Below are positions 5,176 through 11,044 of a stretch of DNA of 13,084 nucleotides, piece by piece (position 1 is the first letter of the stretch; each line of letters begins with the position of its first letter). The stretch comes from Anaerolineales bacterium (GTDB lineage: Bacteria; Chloroflexota; Anaerolineae; Anaerolineales; Villigracilaceae), in contig JANTFU010000032.1 of assembly GCA_024763295.1 (NCBI GenBank), positions 1 to 13,084 of the forward strand. The letters are read 5' to 3'. Both the position numbers and the translations under genes were made by a program. Below the pieces are notes generated by a model. It searched no databases. It worked only from the letters and a program-made list of their open reading frames with translations, and was not told the origin of the DNA.

Positions 5176-6810
5176 ATGTCTAAAAGTGAAGCTTCCGTTC
5201 AATTTAAGAACGGGAATGAAAATAAAGGGTGGATGAAAAAGCAATGGCCTTGGTGGGTAGCTGGTTTAATGACTGGCATCGCTGAGGTGATTAACTTCCT
5301 GTTTTTGCCCTTGGGCGCACCGAAACACAAATTTATCGGCGTAACCAGCGGGATGGCACGCATGCTCGCCGGCGCAGAAACAACGGTTTTCCACGGCAGT
5401 TTAATTGCTACCAAATCGGACTATCAACCCTCGTTGCAGTGGGTGATTATTGGCGCACTAATTTCAGCGGTGGTTTTTGCTTGGTTAGAAGGCGAATTCC
5501 GTGGTTGGGTAAAATATCCCAAAGCTTTGTTGGTTTCAACCGCTTTTGGGGCATTTTTCTTTGCTTGGGGAACTCGCGTTGCCGGTGGATGTACTTTGCA
5601 CCACTTACTGGGTGGTTTTGCGGCGATGAACATAAAGAGTTGGGTTGTAATGCTCTTTGCCTCTATTGGGGCACTTATCGGTTTTGCGATATTGCGGCAG
5701 TTGAATCTTTCGCAGTATTTTAGAAGCCAAGACACTATGTGGTTTGCTTCGCAAGCCAAAGATCTCGGTTGGGCTGACGGATTGGTTTATGACAAAGATA
5801 ACTCGAACACTAAATCTTGGATCTATAAAGGTTTAGTTGCTTTTATGATTATCTTAGGGCTACTCTTCTTCTACAACGCCTTCTTCGGAAACAATTATGC
5901 AGTTCAAGTTGGTTATGCGGACTCATTTGAGAAAACTAAAATGTTTGGCGCAATGATCAGCGCTAAAAACTTACCCAATATCATCATGCTCTTAATCTTA
6001 GGTGTGTTGTTGGGTGGCGCAGTTGCCAAAACCGGCTTCGGGACTGAATGTGGTTTAATCAACCCCGAACTAGGATCCATTGCCTCCAAAGGCGAACGTA
6101 AAGGCGCAGAAATTCTACGCATGCCCTTCTCCATTCGAACCGTATTTGTTTCATATCAACCTTTTGCCGCATTAAGTTTGCACCTCCTCATCACCGGCAC
6201 TGTAATCTTCATCGCCTTTGCATTTTTTGGCGTAATGGAAGGTCACCACTGGGCAACCGAAGCCTTCGCAACGCAATTTGCACAATCCACAGGGCTAGAA
6301 TTCCACAAGACCGGTATTGCTATCCGAGAAATGACCTCGCTCTCAATGGACATCTTCGGTGGGCTATTGCTCGGTTTGGGAACTTTCCTGATGATTGGGT
6401 GTGAGTTCCGTAATTATGGTCGCACCGGTTTGCTCTACATCACCGGTTTATTGATTTGGCCCTTCTTCTACGTTGGCTACTTGCCCTACACCCTCGCTCG
6501 CGATTTCTGGGATGGTTTGATGGGCAGCTCCCCTTACACTAGCACCACATTTGTTCCGGCGCTGATTGCGCCCACAAGCCACACGATGCAAGTCCTTATT
6601 TATGCCTTGTATCTACTTCTTTGGTTAGGTGCATTTATCTGGGCGATGAAAACTGGCGCAAAAAATGTCGGCGTTGAGACCAAAGACTTATTCTCAATGA
6701 ACTCTGAAGATATGTATTTGGCTCGCTTAGAGAAAATCAAAAACGAAGGCGGCATGGACGAGTTAAGTGCTATTGAAAAAGAACTTTTCGATTCAGCTCA
6801 AAAACCGTAG
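5176..6810 (+). CDS. YeeE/YedE-family sulfur-compound transporter-like membrane protein
   Basis: A 544-residue polytopic inner-membrane protein of the YeeE/YedE (TsuA-like, sulfur transport) family, whose characterised member imports thiosulfate and whose YedE branch is associated with selenium metabolism. About ten hydrophobic segments are visible (roughly 28-47, 88-103, 118-137, 156-174, 216-236, 266-285, 333-352, 392-408, 418-440, 471-490). The protein has exactly three cysteines, each in a glycine-rich family-type motif: AGGCTLHHLLGG (C139), GFGTECGLINPELG (C292) and MIGCEFRNYGRTG (C409). Thiosulfate relay in TsuA also uses three conserved cysteines. It is longer than usual (about 330-400), owing to an N-terminal extension, soluble stretches near 176-212 and 355-388, and a charged C-terminal tail (500-544) without a recognisable TusA or rhodanese domain. 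ATG is preceded by AGGAG (5163-5167), 8 nt away. A strong terminator follows. Substrate (thiosulfate, other sulfur species, selenium compound) is not determinable. Confidence 0.8.
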   Translation: MSKSEASVQFKNGNENKGWMKKQWPWWVAGLMTGIAEVINFLFLPLGAPKHKFIGVTSGMARMLAGAETTVFHGSLIATKSDYQPSLQWVIIGALISAVVFAWLEGEFRGWVKYPKALLVSTAFGAFFFAWGTRVAGGCTLHHLLGGFAAMNIKSWVVMLFASIGALIGFAILRQLNLSQYFRSQDTMWFASQAKDLGWADGLVYDKDNSNTKSWIYKGLVAFMIILGLLFFYNAFFGNNYAVQVGYADSFEKTKMFGAMISAKNLPNIIMLLILGVLLGGAVAKTGFGTECGLINPELGSIASKGERKGAEILRMPFSIRTVFVSYQPFAALSLHLLITGTVIFIAFAFFGVMEGHHWATEAFATQFAQSTGLEFHKTGIAIREMTSLSMDIFGGLLLGLGTFLMIGCEFRNYGRTGLLYITGLLIWPFFYVGYLPYTLARDFWDGLMGSSPYTSTTFVPALIAPTSHTMQVLIYALYLLLWLGAFIWAMKTGAKNVGVETKDLFSMNSEDMYLARLEKIKNEGGMDELSAIEKELFDSAQKP

Positions 6811-6841
6811 GGATTTTCTTTCCTTGTAATCCCTGTAAACT

Positions 6842-6875
6842 AAAAAAGCGTCCTGTTTTCGCGGGACGCTTTTTT
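6842..6875. terminator. Rho-independent terminator after the YeeE/YedE-type gene
   Basis: An A6 run, an 8-bp GC-rich stem (6848-6855 with 6862-6869, one G-U pair), a 6-nt loop and a T6 run form a textbook intrinsic terminator, usable on either strand. It separates the transporter from the small membrane protein gene, so the two are probably not strictly one operon. Confidence 0.9.
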
Positions 6876-6931
6876 AGCTAAGTTTAAAGCACACAACTTG
6901 GTGTGTGCAAAAAATTATCTATGAGGTTGAA

Positions 6932-7450
6932 ATGCAACAAAAATCAATTTTAGCGAATCTGACTTGTATAAACACTCTTTCAACAGGATTAACTTTGGGC
7001 GTTTTTTACGCGCTTTTCATCGTAGCATCTCCTTGGTTAGCACTTGGTCTTCCCGCGAGTATATTGCCATTATTTTGGGCAATCGTTAAAGCGGTTTTAG
7101 GAGCAGGGCTAATTTGTTTATATAAATCTACACAAGAGAGAAAAATTGCTTTCGCTGGTATTTTAATGCTAGTAAGCGCTGTTTTTTCAGTTTTCCCCAT
7201 TGACGGCTTTCTCTCACTCGCCACAGAGGCAATTGCACTTACAAGTTTAAGTTTAACCCTCCATGATATCGGCAAAGCCTTTCCGGGATTAAAACTATCA
7301 GTTCCCGCTGGGGTTATTTTCTTGGGGATTATCTTCAGTATGCTTAATAGCGATATGATGCTTTCTTTAGCGGGTTTCGCATGGCTCTTTGGATTTTTGT
7401 TCGCAAACAACCAACTTCGACACTTACTCCGATTGCGGCTAAAGAACTAA
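6932..7450 (+). CDS. Small multi-pass membrane protein, family not recognised
   Basis: A 172-residue very hydrophobic protein with about five or six predicted membrane segments (roughly 18-38, 43-63, 73-90, 95-110, 122-139, 142-158) and a basic C-terminus (HLLRLRLKN). I do not recognise the family. There is one Cys at 12 and one at 62. The ATG at 6932 follows GAGG (6923-6926) with 5 nt spacing; an in-frame GTG at 6905 would add nine residues and has no Shine-Dalgarno, so the ATG is preferred. It lies between a terminator and a long non-coding stretch. Co-location with the YeeE/YedE-type gene and LysR regulator inside the repeat-bounded segment suggests, but does not show, a joint role. Confidence 0.65.
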   Translation: MQQKSILANLTCINTLSTGLTLGVFYALFIVASPWLALGLPASILPLFWAIVKAVLGAGLICLYKSTQERKIAFAGILMLVSAVFSVFPIDGFLSLATEAIALTSLSLTLHDIGKAFPGLKLSVPAGVIFLGIIFSMLNSDMMLSLAGFAWLFGFLFANNQLRHLLRLRLKN

Positions 7451-7866
7451 TCCGCGTACAAACGAGATTGGATAAAAGTGCCTTGCTCGCGTTTTGGGCT
7501 TGGGCTTTACGAGTTGTTTGGTTTGCCTGTTTTTTCGTAGCTTGCTGACCAAAAGCTGTTGTATATCAGATGATAATTGTTTTTCTCAAGCACTAACCTG
7601 ACTTGGATAAAAGTTGTTGCTGTTGGTTATTTCGCCGAGTATTGTGCCTTTTTTCGTGGCTTCCGGAGCAACTCTGAGTTTGCATCGATTTTAGACTGCC
7701 CGCATCTTGATCGCTGAAAAAAATCCACAAGATTCAGGAATCCTACCTTCGCCTGCGGTTTGGTTTTCGAGGTTTATTACACTTGTCATCTGCCTGTTTT
7801 GGCATCATGGTGCCAATTATATAAACGAGTTATGTAATACCAAAGGCTATGCCAGCTCATAAAAAA
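7451..7866. other. Non-coding stretch with degenerate direct repeats
   Basis: No supported gene. TTGGATAAAAGT occurs at 7468-7479 and 7603-7614, and TTTTTTCGT followed by a GCTT-type sequence at 7530 and 7649, in the same order but at different spacing, suggesting an old imperfect duplication. TTGGCATCATGGTGCCAA at 7799-7816 is a near-perfect 18-bp palindrome (one G-T pair). Confidence 0.45.
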
Positions 7867-7990
7867 GTAATTACCTACGCTATCCATGAATGTCATTGCG
7901 AGGAGCATGCACTTGTGATGCGGTAGTCTCCCGCAGATGTGGGGAAGTGTTTCGACGATAAAGTTGCCTCGCAATGACGTAGGTAGTTAC
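7867..7990. repeat. Palindromic MITE-like repeat, copy B
   Basis: A 124-bp element with two nested terminal inverted repeats. The outer pair GTAATTACCTACG (7867-7879) and CGTAGGTAGTTAC (7978-7990) match at 12 of 13. The inner pair GTCATTGCGAGG (7892-7903) and CCTCGCAATGAC (7967-7978) is perfect. The left part GCGAGGAGCATGCACTT (7898-7914) matches copy A at 3036-3052 in 16 of 17 positions. No coding capacity is credible, although a short open frame crosses it. Confidence 0.8.
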
Positions 7991-8113
7991 AGATGTTTGG
8001 TGTTTAGATACGTTTTTTTCGCTTGCTAGGGGAGTTAGATGGGGGATATTTCAGGCACATTTTGTAATAACCTCCCCACATGATTCACGTCACCGCGAAC
8101 GTCTTTTTGCGAT

Positions 8114-8179
8114 GTCTATTTAAATAGACCTGTCAAAATATCGACTAACCACTTATAATTGACATTAGAAAAATCTAAT
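8114..8179 (+). promoter_or_regulatory. LysR gene control region with two palindromes
   Basis: GTCTATTTAAATAGAC (8114-8129) is a perfect 16-bp palindrome. TATAAT (8154-8159) is a consensus -10 with a poor -35 (TGTCAA at 8131-8136, 17-bp spacer). ATTAGA (8164-8169) and TCTAAT (8174-8179) form a second inverted repeat with a 4-bp spacer over the likely transcription start. LysR regulators commonly bind such AT-rich dyads (T-N11-A type) and repress their own genes, so autoregulation is a reasonable inference. Confidence 0.45.
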
Positions 8180-8191
8180 ACCAGAAAACTT

Positions 8192-9133
8192 ATGCTTAGC
8201 CTCTATAAACTAAAAATATTTACTACAGTTGCCGAAGAAGGCAGCTTTACAAAGACGGCTCAAAAGCTTTATCTAACTCAGGCAGCCATAAGCCAGCATA
8301 TTCACACGCTTGAAACCCAACTGGGCACTCTCCTGTTTGAGCGCACGCAACGTGGGGTTTACCTAACCCCCGCCGGGGAAAATCTACTCAAATACGCAAA
8401 ACAAATACTCTGGCTAGCAGAAGCCGCCGAAAGCACCACTACCGACATCACCAAACTAAAAGAAGGTAGCCTAAATCTAGGTGCTACGCCCAGCGCTAGT
8501 ATTTACCTGCTCCCCGATTGGATGCAACGCTTCCGCGAAAACTTTCCGTCTATCAGTATTTCGTTAAAAACGGACATTACCGGAAATCTGATAGAACAAA
8601 TCAAGTCAAAAAAACTCGAGCTAGGAATTTTGGAAGGGGAAATACGGGAAGATTCTGTTCTACAAGTTACTCCGCTCAAAGACACCATTTTGCTCGTCGT
8701 TGTTGCCCCGGATCACCCTTGGGTTGGGCGTGATGCCATTTCGATACAGGATATTGGCGAACAACCTTTTATTGCCCGCCGCATGGACAGTCAAACACGC
8801 TCTTGGGTTGATCGCTTATTGGATGAGCATGAGATTACCCCACAGATCGCTTATGAAATGGACGATCCGGAAAGTATTAAGCGGGCTGTTATGCGGAAAA
8901 TGGGAATTTCTATTTTGCCAACTTGTGCTATCCAAACGGAGTTGAAGTCAGGCAAACTTGTCAGCCTCCCGATAAAAGAGAAAATTCTTAGGCGCCAACT
9001 TAAATGTGTTTCTTCTGTGGAGTACCCCTTATCGGCGACTGCGCGCGCTTTTCTTGCGATGTTGAGTAAAGATTTCCCTGCCTTGCGTGATTTTGTGCAT
9101 GCTCCGTTTGAATTTCCCAAAGATTTGTTATAG
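8192..9133 (+). CDS. LysR-family transcriptional regulator
   Basis: A 313-residue LysR-type regulator of normal length. The N-terminal winged helix-turn-helix is clear: FTTVAEEGSFTKTAQKLYLT (10-29), QAAISQHIHTLETQLGTLLF (30-49) and ERTQRGVYLTPAGENLL (50-66). A linker helix leads into the periplasmic-binding-protein-like effector domain (LNLGATPSASIYLLP near 93 onward). The effector cannot be named from sequence. An in-frame TTG at 8159 would add 11 residues but overlaps the consensus -10 box, so the ATG at 8192 is chosen, though its Shine-Dalgarno is poor. Being the only regulator in the repeat-bounded segment, it is the natural candidate to control the YeeE/YedE-type transporter. Confidence 0.9.
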   Translation: MLSLYKLKIFTTVAEEGSFTKTAQKLYLTQAAISQHIHTLETQLGTLLFERTQRGVYLTPAGENLLKYAKQILWLAEAAESTTTDITKLKEGSLNLGATPSASIYLLPDWMQRFRENFPSISISLKTDITGNLIEQIKSKKLELGILEGEIREDSVLQVTPLKDTILLVVVAPDHPWVGRDAISIQDIGEQPFIARRMDSQTRSWVDRLLDEHEITPQIAYEMDDPESIKRAVMRKMGISILPTCAIQTELKSGKLVSLPIKEKILRRQLKCVSSVEYPLSATARAFLAMLSKDFPALRDFVHAPFEFPKDLL

Positions 9134-9142
9134 GCAAATATC

Positions 9143-9173
9143 AGGAGCATAAAAAATGGACAAAACCATCTAA
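9143..9173 (+). pseudogene. Five-codon open frame with good ribosome site, possible truncated gene start
   Basis: AGGAG (9143-9147) is followed after 8 nt by ATG (9156) and the codons for MDKTI then TAA (9171-9173). The start signals look genuine but the frame stops after five codons, 20 nt before the right direct repeat. This may be the 5' end of a gene lost at the junction, or chance. Confidence 0.3.
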
Positions 9174-9193
9174 AATTCAGAATTTAAGCAAAG

Positions 9194-9258
9194 GACACCG
9201 AGTATCTTCGAGATACTCGGTGTCTTTATTTAACGGTATCAAGCCAAAATCAGGCGCG
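9194..9258 (+). repeat. Long direct repeat, right copy (attR-like), with MFS terminator
   Basis: The 65-nt counterpart of 4264-4327. It includes a perfect 14-bp stem (9194-9207 with 9211-9224, TCG loop) that should terminate the convergent LysR (plus, followed by TTTATTT) and MFS (minus) transcripts, and it extends through the MFS stop codon (9250-9252) and its last two sense codons. Left of 9194 the sequence is unlike the thrC flank. Confidence 0.9.
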
Positions 9259-10614
9259 ATTCGCATCCCAGGCTTTGACGTCTGCGATGGCTTTATCCAC
9301 CTTGACGAAGGGGAGAATGATTAATCCCATCACAAAAAAGAAAATTAGGGAAAGCAGGGCAGGGCGCAGGCTGCCAAACATCTGATTGGCGAGACCGAAG
9401 ACTAATGGTCCAATCCAGGATGTGCCGCGTTCGCTGATCTCGTAGAAGGAGTAGTATTCAGCTTCGTGCCCATCGGGAATCATCTGGGCGAAGAGGCTGC
9501 GACTGATGGCTTGCGAACCGCCCATCACGAGTGCAATGAACGCGCCGAGAATGAAGAATTCTGTCGTGGCATTTTCGCCTTTAAGCCCGGCGTAAGCATA
9601 AATAACGACGCCTGACCAAATGATCAGGCTGAAGACAACAGACTGTTTTGCGCCCATCCATTTGGCGAGCTTTCCCCAGAGCAATGCGCCGCCAAATGCC
9701 ATGAATTGGATCATCAGAATCACGGCGGTTAGCGTAGATGTGTCGAGTTCGAGACCGCCCTGAATGAGTGGTGCGGCAGCGAAAGTGGATGAAACGGCGA
9801 TGACGGTTTGGATGCCGTCGTTATAAAGGAAGTAGGCGACGAGAAAGCGCAAGGTTTCAGGGAAGTGTTTAATTTCTTTAATGGTTTTGATTAGCTGCTT
9901 GAAACCGATCCCAACGTAAGTTTCTCCTTGCGGTAGGGTGCGGGAGGCTTTGCGCGAGCGCAGGCGTTTCCAAGTGATGAAGGAGAAGCCCAGCCACCAA
10001 ATACCTGCCGATGCGAGGTTGATGCGAATGGCGAGTGTCTCGGGTACACCAATATTCTCACTAAAAAGATAGAAGGCAAGGTTGAGCGCGAGTAAAATGC
10101 CGCCACCAAGATAGCCCATTGCCCAGCCATAGGAGGAGACGCGGTCACGTTCGTCTTCGCTGGCGATGTCGGGCAGGTAGGCGTTGTAGAAGACGATTGC
10201 CGCGCCGAAGGTCAGGTTGGCGAGCACATATAGCACACCGCCCAGCCACCAGAGTGAGCCGCTGACGAAGAACATTAGGATGGTGGAAACAGCGCCGATG
10301 GTCGCAAAGATGCGCATCATGACTTTGCGGAGATGTGAATAATCTGCGATTGCGCCCAAGATTGGCAGGAAAAGCACCTGCAAGAAAACCGAGAGAGAGA
10401 TCATATAAGGGAGGAACGAATCCGGCGCAACGGGGATGCCGAAAAATGAGACGGTGCTTGTTCCGGCAGCTTCAGCTGCGCTACGGGCAAGGGCGGCTAC
10501 ATAGGGCGCGAGAAAAACCGTCCCGATGGTGGTGCTAAAGGCGGAGTTTGCCCAGTCGTACATTGCCCAGCCAAAAATTTCACGTTTGTCGTTTACTTGT
10601 GGTGCGTCTGACAT
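9250..10614 (-). CDS. UMF1-family MFS transporter (Atg22-like)
   Basis: A 454-residue inner-membrane transporter of the UMF1/Atg22-like branch of the major facilitator superfamily, with about twelve hydrophobic segments. Family hallmarks: GWAMYDWANSAFSTTI (15-30) in the first helix, the cytoplasmic-loop sequence FYNAYLPDIASEDERDRVSS, and EYYSFYEISERGTSWIGP late in the protein. Substrates of bacterial members are mostly unknown; yeast Atg22 exports amino acids from the vacuole. The ATG at 10614 has an excellent AGGAGG four bases upstream on the minus strand; the extension to 10725 reads into a hairpin repeat and is rejected. Its final Arg-Ala-stop codons fall inside the right direct repeat, so the integration event appears to have kept the gene intact. 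Confidence 0.9.
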   Translation of the reverse strand: MSDAPQVNDKREIFGWAMYDWANSAFSTTIGTVFLAPYVAALARSAAEAAGTSTVSFFGIPVAPDSFLPYMISLSVFLQVLFLPILGAIADYSHLRKVMMRIFATIGAVSTILMFFVSGSLWWLGGVLYVLANLTFGAAIVFYNAYLPDIASEDERDRVSSYGWAMGYLGGGILLALNLAFYLFSENIGVPETLAIRINLASAGIWWLGFSFITWKRLRSRKASRTLPQGETYVGIGFKQLIKTIKEIKHFPETLRFLVAYFLYNDGIQTVIAVSSTFAAAPLIQGGLELDTSTLTAVILMIQFMAFGGALLWGKLAKWMGAKQSVVFSLIIWSGVVIYAYAGLKGENATTEFFILGAFIALVMGGSQAISRSLFAQMIPDGHEAEYYSFYEISERGTSWIGPLVFGLANQMFGSLRPALLSLIFFFVMGLIILPFVKVDKAIADVKAWDANRA

Positions 10615-10694
10615 AATGCCTCCTGAATGGCGTTGATAAGAACTGCCGGTAGTGGTCAAAATTGACTGATAAAAGATTTTTAACAAATCGCTCC

Positions 10695-10748
10695 CTGCGC
10701 CGTCCTCGGCGCAGATTTCTCTCACAAAGTGCCGCCGAGGACGGCGGC
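10695..10748. repeat. Double hairpin repeat with complementary loops
   Basis: CTGCGCCG-TCCT-CGGCGCAG (10695-10714) and GCCGCCG-AGGA-CGGCGGC (10731-10748) are two perfect stems with tetraloops that are complementary to each other. The cores are reverse complements over 14 bp, so the pair can also fold as one long stem, or the loops could kiss. It lies upstream of the MFS gene and between it and rpoB. It has the look of a dispersed intergenic element. Confidence 0.75.
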
Positions 10749-10937
10749 TAGAGCCAAGAGAATAGAGTAGATGAAATTAGTCAAAATTTGCCATCACCAA
10801 ACTGTCTAAGAAAACCCGTGCTGAAAAGGGAAGTTGCGCAAAGCGTGGTAAAATTTGCGTCGTTGTCCAAATATTGGATAAGCCTTATTTTAGTCGAAAA
10901 AGTGGGCGAAATTCCCCGAATTCTCATAAAAAAACGC

Positions 10938-10967
10938 TTGACTGAAAAGAAACCCCTCGTTTATAAT
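10938..10967 (+). promoter_or_regulatory. Strong sigma-70-type promoter of rpoB
   Basis: TTGACT (10938-10943) and TATAAT (10962-10967) are separated by 18 bp and match consensus at 11 of 12 positions. Transcription would begin near 10974, giving a leader of about 70 nt. A 7-bp stem (10980-10986 with 10993-10999, one G-U pair, GAGAGA loop) lies at the very 5' end of that leader and could affect stability or regulation. rpoB thus appears to be transcribed independently of ribosomal protein genes. Confidence 0.8.
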
Positions 10968-11044
10968 CCAAGTTTGCTTGTCCCGCGAGAGAGTGGGACG
11001 GTCTTGATTTAATCACCCCTCGAAAATACGGTCAGGAGAGTCGC

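Larger units (their letters stand above)
4264..9258. mobile_element. Putative inserted segment bounded by 64/65-bp direct repeats
   Basis: The repeat unit spans 4930 bp. Removing one unit would leave thrC, a single terminator and the MFS gene in convergent orientation, with the perfect stem retained from the left flank and the MFS 3' end from the right flank. The cargo is a YeeE/YedE-type transporter, a small membrane protein, a LysR regulator, a palindromic repeat and two apparent gene remnants. By eye it is more AT-rich than the flanks, especially 4660-5175. No integrase, transposase or relaxase is recognised, so the mechanism is unresolved: a satellite-like integrated element, an island that lost its integrase, or recombination between dispersed terminator repeats. 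Confidence 0.6.

Noticed and set aside
6801..6941. YeeE/YedE-type gene and small membrane protein as one simple operon
   Set aside because: A strong intrinsic terminator lies between them, so full co-transcription is doubtful.
7786..7974. 62-codon minus-strand frame
   Set aside because: It is made mostly of the palindromic repeat at 7867-7990 and lacks a ribosome site.
10615..10725. Upstream extension of the MFS transporter
   Set aside because: It reads into the double hairpin; the ATG at 10614 has AGGAGG close upstream.
10788..11012. 74-codon open frame before rpoB
   Set aside because: No Shine-Dalgarno, runs through the rpoB promoter and leader hairpin, and the translation resembles no family.
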